NCBI RefSeq assembly: GCF_021458635.1
Contig: NZ_JAIRDQ010000009.1
Span: forward strand, 62,001 to 126,000
Direction of reading: 5' to 3'
DNA length: 64,000 nucleotides
From: Bradyrhizobium monzae
GTDB lineage: Bacteria; Pseudomonadota; Alphaproteobacteria; Rhizobiales; Xanthobacteraceae
In this document: in pieces, positions 16,585-26,175 of the stretch
Layout of the letters: each line of letters begins with the position of its first letter
Position numbering within the stretch: position 1 is the first letter of the stretch
The notes under the pieces: generated by a model
The model's database searches: none
Seen by the model: only the letters and a program-made list of their open reading frames with translations
What the model was told of the DNA's origin: nothing
Program-made: the position numbers and the translations under genes

Positions 16585-18147
16585 TCATTCCTTGTTGAAT
16601 TCATACAGCACGCTGCGGTCGTCCTGGTAAAGCCGCCGCAGTCCCGGCATGGCCGCCAGGTGCGACGCATCGACGTCGAGCAACCAGACATAGTCGAAGC
16701 GATCGCGCGGAATTTGCGCGATCCTTTGCGCGAGCGTCGCGCTCAGATCGCCGTCGCAGTCGCCCAGGGCGACCTCGATGTACTGAGACGGATCTGCGTT
16801 GAACGCGGTGCCACGCGCACGGAGTGGTGTCAGCAGCTGTTGACCGCCCGATGCATCCCATTGCGAATTGACGAAGGCGTCCCGCCGGACGATGGCGAGC
16901 GACCCCAGATGCGCGACACGCGGCGCACGCCATTGCTCGCAGGTTGGCGGCCGTGTCAGGACCGCGATGCTTGCGCCAGGCGGGACGTCCTTCAGGGCCT
17001 GCAAATGTCGCGCGTAAGCGGAATCATAGGCCGCAAACCCGACCGCCGTGGCGCCGATCCGAATCACAAAAACAGCCAGCGCCAGGCCGGCAATGAATGC
17101 GGCGCCGCGCTGCATGCGGTCGGTGGGCGCGATGGCGGTGAGGCCGACGATGAAGAAGACCGGCCATAGCCGGACATCGGCATAGACCGCGCCAAACATC
17201 TCTCCTGGCATCAGCAGGATCAGGAAGAGGATGCTTGCTGCTCCGATCAGAAGTGCTGGATTGCGCCTGACGTCGCGGCTGCGGATCCCGAAGTACAGCA
17301 GGCCAATCGCCAGCAGCAGGCTCAGCGTGTCCAGCCAGATATTCTGGTCGCGCAGCGTCCATACCAGTCCAAGAACCTTTGTACCGATGTCGAAGAAATG
17401 ACCTGTGGCGGCAGCGCCATTGCCTTGCCGCCAGACAATCATGAGCAAAGCGGGAATCATGACCGGCCAGGCGCGTCGCAGAATGACGATCACCATGGAG
17501 GGCCACGCGGCCGGTGCACGATTCCAGCTGCGGCAGAGCTCAAAGGCGCCGACGAGGACGACCAGAACGACCCAGCCGTAGGCGTGAGCGAGCCAGACCA
17601 GGCAGGCGGCCGCCGCGAACAGTGCCGCCCGCATGACCGAGCCGTTCGTCCCCGTCGTCCCGACCCAGGATGCGAAAACATGAAGCGCGAGCGCACAGCC
17701 AAGCCAATAATTCACGAAGCCAAGCTGGAACGGATAGGCCATCGCGAACCATGCGGCCGCGATGGCGAACGGCGTGAGCTCCCCATGCAACGCTCTGCTG
17801 ATGCGCCCGATCGCCGAGATCAGGAGGAGCGGAAGCGCCACCGCAATCAGCCAGGCGGCGCGCTCGAGACCGAGCATCGCTGCCAGCGGTGCGATCAGCA
17901 ATTCAACGCCGAGATTGCCGACCAGCTGCCAGTGAAAATCCCAGTTCTGCCGGAGCGCCGGCGAATCTGCCAGATGTAGCTGCACATGGTAGCGGCCGAT
18001 ATGGGCGAGGAAATCGATCAGCGGCGGCGTATGCACGAACCAGAACGGTATCGTGCTCAGCAACATCAATCCCGGCACGACGAAACGGGAATTCCACCAC
18101 GCACGAACCGGTGGTTCTGTGTGCTCTGACGGTGCGGGCGTGCCCAT
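16585..18147 (-). CDS. Polytopic membrane protein of unknown function
   Basis: The 520-residue product has about ten hydrophobic segments, beginning with FVVPGLMLLSTIPFWFV, and a soluble C-terminal part from about residue 400. The layout recalls GT-C-type or DUF-class sugar transferases, and an Asp/His-containing first loop (PLIDFLAHIGRYHVQLHL) is compatible with that, but I cannot confirm a family. Its start is 15 bp after the xth stop on the same strand, so it may be co-transcribed with xth. I do not recognise a specific function. Confidence 0.72.
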   Translation of the reverse strand: MGTPAPSEHTEPPVRAWWNSRFVVPGLMLLSTIPFWFVHTPPLIDFLAHIGRYHVQLHLADSPALRQNWDFHWQLVGNLGVELLIAPLAAMLGLERAAWLIAVALPLLLISAIGRISRALHGELTPFAIAAAWFAMAYPFQLGFVNYWLGCALALHVFASWVGTTGTNGSVMRAALFAAAACLVWLAHAYGWVVLVVLVGAFELCRSWNRAPAAWPSMVIVILRRAWPVMIPALLMIVWRQGNGAAATGHFFDIGTKVLGLVWTLRDQNIWLDTLSLLLAIGLLYFGIRSRDVRRNPALLIGAASILFLILLMPGEMFGAVYADVRLWPVFFIVGLTAIAPTDRMQRGAAFIAGLALAVFVIRIGATAVGFAAYDSAYARHLQALKDVPPGASIAVLTRPPTCEQWRAPRVAHLGSLAIVRRDAFVNSQWDASGGQQLLTPLRARGTAFNADPSQYIEVALGDCDGDLSATLAQRIAQIPRDRFDYVWLLDVDASHLAAMPGLRRLYQDDRSVLYEFNKE

Positions 18148-18162
18148 CGTCGTCTCCGAAGC

Positions 18163-18978
18163 CTAAACGTCCAGCGTCACCGTCACCGGCACGTGGTCCG
18201 ACGGCCGTTCCCAGCTTCGCGCATCGCGCAAGATTTTGAAATCGCTGACCGCATCTTTCAGCGCGCGGGAGACCCAGATGTGGTCGAGCCTGCGGCCGCG
18301 GTCGCCGACGGTCCAGTCGGCGGAGCGGTAGCTCCACCACGTATAGACCTTCTCCGACATCGGAATGCGGTCGCGCGCGACGTCGACCCACTCGCCGGCG
18401 CTGAGTGCGGCCTGCAATTTTTCCGTTTCGATCGGCGTGTGCGAAACGACTTTCAGCAGCTGCTTGTGCGACCACACGTCGTTCTCGTGCGGCGCCACGT
18501 TGAGATCGCCGACCAGGATGTGGCGATCCTCTCCGCGCGGATGCAGCGGCTCGCACGCCTTCATCTCGTCGAGAAAGCGGAGCTTGTGGTCGAATTTCTC
18601 GTTCAGTGCCGGGTCGGGAATATCGCCGCCGGCGGGCACGTAGAAATTATGCAGCACCAGCGGCTTCGCGATGTTGGCCTTCTCGCCGAACGACACCGAG
18701 ATATGACGCGAATCCACCTTGTCGCAAAACGTCCGGATGTCCCTGGACTCGAATGGAATCTTCGAGACGATGGCGACGCCGTGATAGCCCTTCTGCCCGT
18801 TCAGCGCGACGTGCTCGTAGCCGAGCCGCTTGAAGCGCTTCAGCGGAAAGGCGTCGTCGATGCACTTGGTCTCCTGGAGACACAGCACGTCTGGCCGCGC
18901 GTTCTTGAGAAACTTCGCGACCAGATCGATGCGAAGCCGCACCGAATTGATGTTCCAGGTTGTCAGGGAAAGACGCAT
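18163..18978 (-). CDS. xth: Exodeoxyribonuclease III (AP endonuclease)
   Basis: This enzyme cuts abasic sites and removes 3' blocks in base-excision repair. The 271-residue product has the EEP-fold motifs: SLTTWNINSVRLR, LCLQETKCIDD (catalytic Glu), GYHGVAIVSKI, LVGDLNVAP (Asp/Asn pair), and at the end TWWSYRSADWTVGDRGRRLDHI and WERPSDHVPV (Asp-His). The length fits XthA. An inverted repeat (19039-19130) separates it from the lolA-like gene upstream. The rhizobial order aminotransferase-ftsK-lolA-xth is kept. Confidence 0.95.
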   Translation of the reverse strand: MRLSLTTWNINSVRLRIDLVAKFLKNARPDVLCLQETKCIDDAFPLKRFKRLGYEHVALNGQKGYHGVAIVSKIPFESRDIRTFCDKVDSRHISVSFGEKANIAKPLVLHNFYVPAGGDIPDPALNEKFDHKLRFLDEMKACEPLHPRGEDRHILVGDLNVAPHENDVWSHKQLLKVVSHTPIETEKLQAALSAGEWVDVARDRIPMSEKVYTWWSYRSADWTVGDRGRRLDHIWVSRALKDAVSDFKILRDARSWERPSDHVPVTVTLDV

Positions 18979-19038
18979 GGGAATTGCGTCTTAGCATGGA
19001 TTGAACGCGCGGGAATGCTTGTCCACAGGTGAGGTTTC

Positions 19039-19130
19039 GTAGGGTGGGCAAAGCGAAGCGTGCCCACCATGCCGACTGCAATGAGACGAGATGGTGGGCA
19101 CGGCGCGTTGCGCCTTTGCCCACCCTACGG
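19039..19130. repeat. Palindromic intergenic repeat (GTAGGGTGGGC type)
   Basis: The outer arms CGTAGGGTGGGCAAAG and CTTTGCCCACCCTACG and the inner arms GTGCCCACCA and TGGTGGGCAC are complementary, giving a long hairpin of about 92 bp between xth and the lolA-like gene. Repeats of this type are widespread in Bradyrhizobium intergenic DNA. Confidence 0.85.
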
Positions 19131-19141
19131 CAGTGGGGCCG

Positions 19142-20005
19142 TTATCCCGGTGACGGCACGCTGTAATTGGTGAAGTCGATCTTGAACATGTTGGGATCGA
19201 GCTTCTTGCTCGCATCGAGATTGTAGACCGCAACCGTGGTGTCGTAGCCCTGCGGATCGGTGACGGTCCATTGCTTCAGCTGGCCGTCCTTGGCGCCGAT
19301 CATCAGAAGCAGCCGGCTGGTGCCAACCAGCGCCTGCTTTTCCTCGATAGTGACGCTGATGAAGAGATCGTCGGCGGTCACGTTGACGACGTTGGTGTCC
19401 TTCATCAGGTCGATGCGATCCGACAGCAGGAAGCGCAGCGGCGTCTGCGACAGCGGATAGACGTCCTGCGTCGCGAGCTTGCGGTCGCGCACCACCACCG
19501 ACGATCCGTCGGCGACGATGTCGATCGGGCTCGGCGGATCATATTCGAAACGCAGCTTGCCCGGCTTCTGGATGTAAAAATCGCCCTGCGTCTTGCTGCC
19601 GTCGGGGCCGACCTGGACGAAGTTTCCGACCAGCGTCGACAACGAGGACAGATACGCGCTGACCTTGGCCGCCTGCGCCTTCTGGTTCGCATCGAAAGTC
19701 TGGAAGATGCTGCTCGGCACGTTGCGGCGTGGATCGGGAATAATCGGATTCGGCGGCGCCTGCGTTGCGCCGGTAATCGACGGCCCACCCGAGGGCGGGG
19801 CAGCGTCGCGGGCCTTCGGCGCAGGTTTCGGCACGGGCACGGTCTGCGCCATCGACGCCGCGGTCACCATCGCGGCGGTGACGAGCAGCACGCCCGCCAC
19901 GCGCGCGCTACGCGCCACGAAAGAGGCCGCGAATCGAATGTCCGGATGTTGGGTCAACGCGTCGTCCTGTGTGGCTGGGCGTCGTTTTAGCGTGATTTCG
20001 GGCAA
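19142..20005 (-). CDS. LolA-like outer-membrane lipoprotein carrier
   Basis: LolA-type periplasmic chaperones carry lipoproteins to the outer membrane. The 287-residue frame has a hydrophobic leader (VAGVLLVTAAMVTAASMAQ) followed by a Pro/Ala-rich linker and a LolA-like domain: NFVQVGPDGSKTQGDFYIQKPGKLRFEYDPPSPI, the DGSSVVVRDRKLATQDVYPL block and LSDRIDLMKDTNVV. The frame opens with a TTG at 20005, and the true start may be a GTG or another codon closer to the leader. The position between ftsK and xth matches the alphaproteobacterial lolA context. Confidence 0.82.
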   Translation of the reverse strand: MPEITLKRRPATQDDALTQHPDIRFAASFVARSARVAGVLLVTAAMVTAASMAQTVPVPKPAPKARDAAPPSGGPSITGATQAPPNPIIPDPRRNVPSSIFQTFDANQKAQAAKVSAYLSSLSTLVGNFVQVGPDGSKTQGDFYIQKPGKLRFEYDPPSPIDIVADGSSVVVRDRKLATQDVYPLSQTPLRFLLSDRIDLMKDTNVVNVTADDLFISVTIEEKQALVGTSRLLLMIGAKDGQLKQWTVTDPQGYDTTVAVYNLDASKKLDPNMFKIDFTNYSVPSPG

Positions 20006-20053
20006 AAGCAGATAACGTTTTTGCGTGAAAATGGGACTTTGAGGCGGCTTGCC

Positions 20054-22537
20054 TCACATATGGCTGTCTTCTTCTTCGACCAGAATCTCGCGCTTGCCGG
20101 CGTGATTGGCGGGCCCGACGATGCCTTCCAGTTCCATGCGCTCCATCAGCGATGCGGCGCGGTTATAGCCGATCTGCAGACGGCGCTGGATGTAGCTGGT
20201 CGAGGCCTTGCGGTCACGTTTGACGATGGCAACGGCCTGCTGGAACAGGTCGCCGCCGCCATCCGCGCCCATGCCGCTGGCGTCGAACACGGCGCCGCCG
20301 TCCTCGTCCTCGGTCGGCTCCTCGGCCGTAACCGCCTCGAGATATTCGGGCTGGCCCTGGGTCTTGAGGTGGCGCACCACCTTCTCGACTTCATCGTCCG
20401 AGGCGAAGGGGCCGTGCACGCGGCTGATGCGACCGCCGCCGGCCATGTAGAGCATGTCGCCCTGGCCGAGCAGCTGCTCGGCGCCCATCTCGCCGAGAAT
20501 CGTGCGGCTGTCGATCTTCGAGGTGACCTGAAAGGCGATGCGGGTCGGGAAGTTCGCCTTGATGGTGCCGGTGATGACGTCGACCGACGGGCGCTGCGTC
20601 GCGAGGATCACATGCAGGCCGGCGGCGCGCGCCATCTGCGCGAGACGCTGAACGGCGCCTTCGATGTCCTTGCCGGCGACCATCATCAGGTCGGCCATTT
20701 CGTCGACGATGATGACGATGTAGGGCAGCGGGTCGAGCGAGAGCTTCTCTTCCTCGTAGATCGCCTTGCCGGTTTCCTTGTCGAAGCCGGTATGCACGGT
20801 GCGCGTCGGCTCTTCGCCCTTGGCTTTCAATTCGCCCAGGCGCGTGTTGTAGCCGTCGATGTTGCGCACACCCAGCTTGGCCATGTTCTTGTAGCGCTCT
20901 TCCATCTCGCGCACGGCCCATTTCAACGCGACCACCGCCTTCTTCGGATCGGTCACGACGGGGGTGAGCAGATGGGGAATGCCGTCGTAGACGGAGAGTT
21001 CGAGCATCTTCGGATCGACCATGATCAGCCGGCACTGGTCCGGGCGCAGCCGGTAGACCAGGCTGAGGATCATGGTGTTGATGGCGACCGACTTGCCGGA
21101 CCCGGTGGTACCGGCGATCAGCATGTGCGGCGTGCGCGCGAGGTCGATGATGACAGGATCGCCGCCGATGGTCTTGCCGAGGCAGAGCGGCAGTTTTGCC
21201 ACCGTGTCGATGGTCTCCTTCGCGACCAGCAGCTCGCGCAGATAGACCTTTTCGCGATGCGCGTTCGGCAGCTCGATGCCGATGGCGTTACGGCCGGGAA
21301 CCACGGCGACGCGCGCCGAGAGTGCGCTCATCGAGCGCGCGATGTCGTCGGCAAGCCCAATCACGCGCGACGACTTGATGCCGGGTGCCGGTTCGAGTTC
21401 GTACAGCGTGACGACCGGACCCGGATTGGCTTTCACGATCTCGCCGCGCACGCCGAAATCCTGCAGCACGCCTTCGAGCGCGCGCGAATTGGCTTCCAGC
21501 TCGGCCTTGCTGAGCGGCTGGCGGTCGCCGGCCTTGGGCGCAGCCAGCACGGACACGGACGGAAGCTCGAACTTGTCGGAGGATTTCTTGGAAGCGGCTT
21601 TCGGTGCTGCCTTCTTGCGCGACGCGCGCACGGGCGCCTCCTCTTCCTCTTCCTCCTCCTCGTCTTCCTCTTCTTCGTCGTGTTGGTCCTCGGAATCCTC
21701 GTCCTCGGACTGCGGTGAGATCGAGGGCGCGGCGCGGCCGCCGAGATTGGGCTCCTGCCGGCTGAACGAAACTGCCTTGGTCTTGGATCCGCTCGAAACC
21801 AGCGAGCGGTAGGCAGCTCCAAACAGCCAGATCAATCTCGCCTTGGTGCTCATCAGCGCGTGGAACAGCCAGCCCAGCGACACCGAGCCACGATCGCTCT
21901 CCTCGTCCTCGTCGAGCGGCTTGTCGTCGTCCTCGATCTCCGCGAGCTCTTCGTCATGCTCGCGTGCGCCGAGCCCGCAGGCGATCAGGAAGGTCGCGGC
22001 CAGCGCGACGAACAGGATGATGCCGAGCACCATGCGATAGATCGCGCCGGGCGGCCCGAAGATCACCGCGGGCGCGCGCACCAGCGCATCGCCGACGACG
22101 CCGCCAAGCCCGGTCGGCAGCGGCCAGGCGCCACCATGCGGCCAGCAGCTGACAAAGCCCGCCGCGATCACGGTGCAGAGAATCCAGGAGCCGAGCCGCA
22201 GCGCCTCGCGGTCGAACGGGCGATGGGTCATCATGCGCCAGCCCCACACCGCGACCGTCAGGATCAGCATGATCGCGCCGAGGCCGAGGATCTGCATCGC
22301 GAGGTCGGCGCCGATGGCGCCGGCATAACCGAGAATGTTGCGGATCGGCCGCGAGGTCGCGTGGCTGAGGCTCGGGTCCTGCACCGACCAGGTCATCAGC
22401 GCGGCGGACGCGACGCCTGAGAGCGTGATCAGGCCGAGACCAGTGAGCTCGCGCACGCGCCGGCTCAGCGCCTCGCGGATCGAGGGCGGCAGATGGCCGA
22501 CCAGGGGAATCACACGTTCGATTGCCGACATGCTCAT
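20054..22537 (-). CDS. ftsK: DNA translocase FtsK
   Basis: FtsK is a septal motor that pumps chromosome termini and activates dimer resolution. The 827-residue protein has four to five N-terminal membrane segments (to about residue 200), a linker, a RecA-like motor with Walker A IAGTTGSGKSVAINTM and Walker B YIVIIVDEMADLMMVAG, and a gamma winged helix at the C-terminus (SYIQRRLQIGYNRAASLMERME). The linker carries a run dominated by Glu and Asp at about residues 275-300, followed by a Lys/Ala-rich stretch. The aminotransferase gene ends 9 bp upstream, suggesting co-transcription. Confidence 0.96.
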   Translation of the reverse strand: MSMSAIERVIPLVGHLPPSIREALSRRVRELTGLGLITLSGVASAALMTWSVQDPSLSHATSRPIRNILGYAGAIGADLAMQILGLGAIMLILTVAVWGWRMMTHRPFDREALRLGSWILCTVIAAGFVSCWPHGGAWPLPTGLGGVVGDALVRAPAVIFGPPGAIYRMVLGIILFVALAATFLIACGLGAREHDEELAEIEDDDKPLDEDEESDRGSVSLGWLFHALMSTKARLIWLFGAAYRSLVSSGSKTKAVSFSRQEPNLGGRAAPSISPQSEDEDSEDQHDEEEEDEEEEEEEEAPVRASRKKAAPKAASKKSSDKFELPSVSVLAAPKAGDRQPLSKAELEANSRALEGVLQDFGVRGEIVKANPGPVVTLYELEPAPGIKSSRVIGLADDIARSMSALSARVAVVPGRNAIGIELPNAHREKVYLRELLVAKETIDTVAKLPLCLGKTIGGDPVIIDLARTPHMLIAGTTGSGKSVAINTMILSLVYRLRPDQCRLIMVDPKMLELSVYDGIPHLLTPVVTDPKKAVVALKWAVREMEERYKNMAKLGVRNIDGYNTRLGELKAKGEEPTRTVHTGFDKETGKAIYEEEKLSLDPLPYIVIIVDEMADLMMVAGKDIEGAVQRLAQMARAAGLHVILATQRPSVDVITGTIKANFPTRIAFQVTSKIDSRTILGEMGAEQLLGQGDMLYMAGGGRISRVHGPFASDDEVEKVVRHLKTQGQPEYLEAVTAEEPTEDEDGGAVFDASGMGADGGGDLFQQAVAIVKRDRKASTSYIQRRLQIGYNRAASLMERMELEGIVGPANHAGKREILVEEEDSHM

Positions 22538-22546
22538 GGGCCTCGC

Positions 22547-23755
22547 CTAACCCAGAGTTTCGACCAGCCGGTGCAGCGCCTGCGCCGTGGTCTCACTATC
22601 CTGCACCAGCGCCAGGCGAATGTAGCCGGCACCGGGATTGAAGCCGTCGGGCTGACGCCGCGCCAGATAGGAACCGGGCACCACGCGCACGCCGGCTTCC
22701 TTGAAGAGCTTGAGAGTCACGGAGACGTCGTCGCCGATCTCCGACGTATTGAGCCAGACGCAGAAACCGGCATCCGGTCGGCGATAGCCGTAACGATTGC
22801 CGATGATCTGGTCGGCGAGATCGAACTTGATCCGGTAGAGCCTGCGGTTCTCCTCGACATGCGCCTCGTCGCCATAGGCAACGGTCGCGACATGCTGCAG
22901 CGGCACCGGCACCTGCGGCGCCGCGATGTTGCGCAGCTCCAGGAACATGCCGATGAACTTCTTGTCGCCGGCGGCGAAGCCGACCCGCAGGCCCGGCAGG
23001 TTCGAGCGCTTCGACAGCGACTGGAACGCAGCCACGCGGGTGAAATCGGGGCCGGCGCATTCGAGCGCGCTGCCCGGTGCTTCGCGGGTGTAGATCTCCG
23101 AATAGCACTCGTCGCTGAGGATCATGAAGCCGTAGCGATCGGCAAGGCTCTTCAGGCGCGTGAAATAATCGCGCGACGCGACCGAGCCCTGGGGATTGGC
23201 GGGTGACGCCAGATAGAACGCGACCGTGCGTGCGAGCGTCGTTTCATCGATGGCGTCGAGATCGGGTAGGAAGCCGTTTTTGACGGTGGTCGGCAGATAG
23301 ACCTGTTCGCAGGCTGCGGCGCCGGCGCCGGCGCCATAGACCGGATAGAACGGGTTCGGCATCAGGATGGCGGGCTTGCCGGGACGCGGGCCGACATAGC
23401 GCGTCGCCGCGATCGCGGCGAGGAACAGCCCCTCGCGGCTGCCATTGAGGACGAGAATCTCGCTCTTGGGGTCGAGCGGTCGCGGCAGCCTGAAGCGCGA
23501 CGACAACCACGTGCTCGCCGCATGACGGAACGGTTCGGTGCCCTGGTTCATCGGGTAACGGCCGAAATCGGCGATGTGCTTGGCCAGCACCGGGCCGACG
23601 AAATCGGGCACCGGATGCTGCGGTTCGCCGACCGCGAGCGAAATCAAGGGCTTGCCGGGCTGATGCGGCGCCAACAGCTCGTTCAGCCGGACAAAGGGCG
23701 AGCGTTCGTTGTCGGAGCTTCCACCGGCTAGCGGCGCACGGGATGAAGCGGTCAT
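22547..23755 (-). CDS. Class I/II aminotransferase, likely succinyldiaminopimelate aminotransferase-type
   Basis: This PLP enzyme of about 402 residues has the fold-type I motifs: LISLAVGEPQHPVPDF, NGSREGLFLA, PNPFYPVYGAGA, ASPANPQGSVAS, ILSDECYSEIY, the PLP-binding Lys in SLSKRSNLPGLRVGF, and the terminal Arg block YIRLALVQD. Its place upstream of ftsK matches the gene usually annotated dapC in Rhizobiales (lysine and peptidoglycan precursor synthesis), but the sequence alone does not fix the substrate. ATG codons at 23755 and 23761 and a GTG at 23776 are all possible starts. Confidence 0.84.
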   Translation of the reverse strand: MTASSRAPLAGGSSDNERSPFVRLNELLAPHQPGKPLISLAVGEPQHPVPDFVGPVLAKHIADFGRYPMNQGTEPFRHAASTWLSSRFRLPRPLDPKSEILVLNGSREGLFLAAIAATRYVGPRPGKPAILMPNPFYPVYGAGAGAAACEQVYLPTTVKNGFLPDLDAIDETTLARTVAFYLASPANPQGSVASRDYFTRLKSLADRYGFMILSDECYSEIYTREAPGSALECAGPDFTRVAAFQSLSKRSNLPGLRVGFAAGDKKFIGMFLELRNIAAPQVPVPLQHVATVAYGDEAHVEENRRLYRIKFDLADQIIGNRYGYRRPDAGFCVWLNTSEIGDDVSVTLKLFKEAGVRVVPGSYLARRQPDGFNPGAGYIRLALVQDSETTAQALHRLVETLG

Positions 23756-23776
23756 GACCATTCTGGGCGCCAGCAC

Positions 23777-24077
23777 TCTTGGAACGGCCGGCGCATGGAT
23801 ACGCCAGCGGGAAAGCGGTTCAGTTCACCATAGATAGGGCGAGGTTAAGACGCGATTAACCATCGGTCGGCCGACCCGTCCAGAGCGGGAATAATGAGGC
23901 CGGATAACAACGGGATGAGGGTTGGTTTTCGCCTCTCCCGCTGGTCGACGCGCTCGAAGAGCGTGGCGGGTGAGGGCTGTCTCCTCTTGGGGGATCCCTC
24001 TGTGGAGATACCCCCACCCCAACCCTCCCCCGCAAGCGGGAGAGGGAGCGCACCGATTTCCTGGCTCGGCTCGATCC
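23777..24077. repeat. Intergenic region with CCTCTCCCGC palindromic repeat
   Basis: There is no credible gene in these 301 bp. CCTCTCCCGC (23932-23941) and GCGGGAGAGG (24036-24045) are perfect inverted repeats about 95 bp apart, with a further short hairpin at 24026-24045. This is another dispersed Rhizobiales intergenic element. The rest is featureless; the promoter of the aminotransferase-ftsK genes should lie at its left. Confidence 0.7.
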
Positions 24078-24482
24078 TCAGTGCCCCGGCAGTTTCTCGA
24101 ACGTCGCCATGCCCGCGGGGATTGCGTGGAACTCCTGCTTGTCGCAGGTGTAGATCGCCATCTGCGGATGGAACTGTTTCGGTTCGTCCAGCGTGCCGAC
24201 CTTGAGGATTGCCGCCGGCAGTCCCGGAACCTTGGTCACCAGATGGGTGCCGCATTCGGCGCAGAATTCACGGGTGACGGCGCGCTCGAGATCCTTGCGG
24301 GTGAACTGTTTGGGTTGCCCGGTGATGTAGCTGAAGCCCGTCGCCGGCATCGCGATGAAGGTGTTGGGCGCGCCGCCCGAGATGTACTGGCACTCGCGGC
24401 AGTGACATTGGGCCTGCATCATCGGATCGCCCTCGGCCACATAGCGCACTTCGCCGCAATAGCATCCGCCTTCCAAACGCAT
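24078..24482 (-). CDS. GFA/CENP-V family zinc-binding protein
   Basis: The 134-residue protein belongs to the glutathione-dependent formaldehyde-activating (GFA) family, defined by a small zinc-binding beta fold. Its ligand Cys residues are in GGCYCGEVRY, QCHCRECQ and FCAECGTHL, all intact. Although named for formaldehyde-glutathione chemistry, most members have no proven reaction. The conserved SGGAPNTFIAMP and FTRKDLERAVTREF segments support the family. It is a single gene between a repeat and the amtB terminator. Confidence 0.9.
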   Translation of the reverse strand: MRLEGGCYCGEVRYVAEGDPMMQAQCHCRECQYISGGAPNTFIAMPATGFSYITGQPKQFTRKDLERAVTREFCAECGTHLVTKVPGLPAAILKVGTLDEPKQFHPQMAIYTCDKQEFHAIPAGMATFEKLPGH

Positions 24483-24559
24483 GACGACCTCCCGTTTTGT
24501 TGTTCGTTGTGGTCGTTATTTCTGCCCCGGCCATCTGGAATGGCAATCTTTTTCTTCCA

Positions 24560-24604
24560 GGCGTGGAGCAAAAAGAAAGGGGCTCCAACTTGCGCTGGAG
24601 CCCC
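24560..24604 (-). terminator. Rho-independent terminator of the first glnK-amtB operon
   Basis: Arms GGGGCTCCA (24579-24587) and TGGAGCCCC (24596-24604) form a perfect 9-bp stem with an 8-base loop. Read on the minus strand, the stem is followed by TTTCTTTTT. It lies 84 bp beyond the amtB stop codon. Confidence 0.9.
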
Positions 24605-24688
24605 TCAACGGTCGGGGCATTGCCGGGTATGTGCCCAAACCGTAGTTGTGGACGCGATCCCCGAAGAGATCGCGCCCGGGAGGAGTGG

Positions 24689-26137
24689 TTACATGTTGTA
24701 GGCGCGCTCGGTGTGCTCGGTGATGTCGAGACCTTCACGCTCGCTCTCGACATTGGCACGGAGGCCAACGATCACATCGACGACCTTGTAGAGGATCGCC
24801 GAACCGACGCCCGACCACACCAGCGTGGTGCAGACGGCTTCGATCTGGGAGAGCATCTGCGCCGCGAAGTCGTAATCGGCAACCTTGGGCGGGATCGCGG
24901 TGTAGTCGATGATGCCCGCACCACCGAGAGCCGGATTGACCAGGATGCCGGTGCCGAGGGCGCCGACGATGCCGCCGATGCAGTGCACGCCGAACACGTC
25001 GAGCGAGTCATCGTAGCCGAGCGCGTTCTTCACCACGGTGCAGAAGAACAGGCAGACCACGCCGACCACGAGGCCGAGGACGATCGCACCCATCACGCCG
25101 GAGAAGCCGGCGGCAGGCGTGACGGCCACGAGGCCCGCGACGGCGCCGGAGATGACGCCGAGCACCGACGGATGACCCTTCACGATCCACTCCGCGAACA
25201 TCCACGACAGCGCGGCGGCTGCGGTGGCGACGAAGGAGTTGGTCATGGCGAGGGCTGCGCCGCCGTTGGCTTCGAGGTTGGAGCCGGCGTTGAAGCCGAA
25301 CCAGCCGACCCAGAGCAGCGAGGCGCCGATCATCGACATGGTCAGCGAGTGCGGAGCCATCAGCTCCTTGCCGTAGCCGGTGCGCTTGCCGATCAGGAGA
25401 GCGCCGACGAGACCTGCGATGCCGGCGTTGATGTGCACCACGGTGCCGCCAGCGAAGTCGATCGCGCCCTTCTTGAAGATCCAGCCGGCGTCGGCGTTGA
25501 TCTCGTCGAGCTTGGCCTGAGCCGCAGTCTTCGCTGCACCATCAGCCGCAGCAGCCAGAGCCTTGGCCGCATCCTGGATCGCGTCCGGGCCGGGCCAATA
25601 CCAGACCATGTGCGCGATCGGGAAGTAGATCAGCGTGACCCAGAGCGGGATGAACAGGGCGACCGCCGAGAACTTCATGCGCTCGGCGAAGGCACCGACG
25701 ATGAGGGCGGGCGTGATCGCCGCGAAGGTCATCTGGAAGCAGACATAGACGAGCTCCGAGATGTTGGCGTCGACCGAGAAAGTCGCGGCCTTCGAGTCGG
25801 TGGTGACGCCCATCATGAAGGCCTTGGAGAAGCCGCCGATGAAGTCGGAGCCGCCGGTGAAGGCGAGGCTGTAGCCGTACACGGCCCAGATCACGGTGAC
25901 GACGCAGACGGTGTAGAACACCTGCATCAGGACCGAGAGCATGTTCTTGGAACGAACGAGGCCGCCGTAGAACAGCGCGAGACCCGGGATCGTCATCAAC
26001 AGCACGAGCACTGTCGATGTCAGCATCCAGGCGTTATCCCCCTTGTTGACCGTTGGCTCGGCATAGGCTGCGGTCGCAGCGAACAGGCCGACTGCGAGAG
26101 CCGCCAATCCCGCGCCATAGGGACGCTTAAACGTCAT
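24689..26137 (-). CDS. amtB: Ammonium transporter AmtB (copy 1)
   Basis: AmtB conducts ammonium across the inner membrane as a trimer. The 482-residue product has a cleavable leader ending in AAYAEP and eleven membrane helices. The pore signature includes the twin histidines, in GGTVVHINAGIAGL and DVFGVHCIGGIVGAL, and the Phe-gate region. A long alanine-rich periplasmic insert lies before the first His. The ATG at 26137 follows AGGAG and is chosen over the longer frame. glnK ends 38 bp upstream; PII binding to AmtB stops transport when nitrogen is plentiful. A strong terminator follows. Confidence 0.96.
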   Translation of the reverse strand: MTFKRPYGAGLAALAVGLFAATAAYAEPTVNKGDNAWMLTSTVLVLLMTIPGLALFYGGLVRSKNMLSVLMQVFYTVCVVTVIWAVYGYSLAFTGGSDFIGGFSKAFMMGVTTDSKAATFSVDANISELVYVCFQMTFAAITPALIVGAFAERMKFSAVALFIPLWVTLIYFPIAHMVWYWPGPDAIQDAAKALAAAADGAAKTAAQAKLDEINADAGWIFKKGAIDFAGGTVVHINAGIAGLVGALLIGKRTGYGKELMAPHSLTMSMIGASLLWVGWFGFNAGSNLEANGGAALAMTNSFVATAAAALSWMFAEWIVKGHPSVLGVISGAVAGLVAVTPAAGFSGVMGAIVLGLVVGVVCLFFCTVVKNALGYDDSLDVFGVHCIGGIVGALGTGILVNPALGGAGIIDYTAIPPKVADYDFAAQMLSQIEAVCTTLVWSGVGSAILYKVVDVIVGLRANVESEREGLDITEHTERAYNM

Positions 26138-26175
26138 TTCATTTACTCCTGATTGGATTCTGGTTGAGCGCGAAA

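Noticed and set aside
20021..21718. Plus-strand frame of 565 codons opposite ftsK
   Set aside because: The product is rich in His, Asp and Arg, as expected from an antisense reading of ftsK, and it has no domain pattern.
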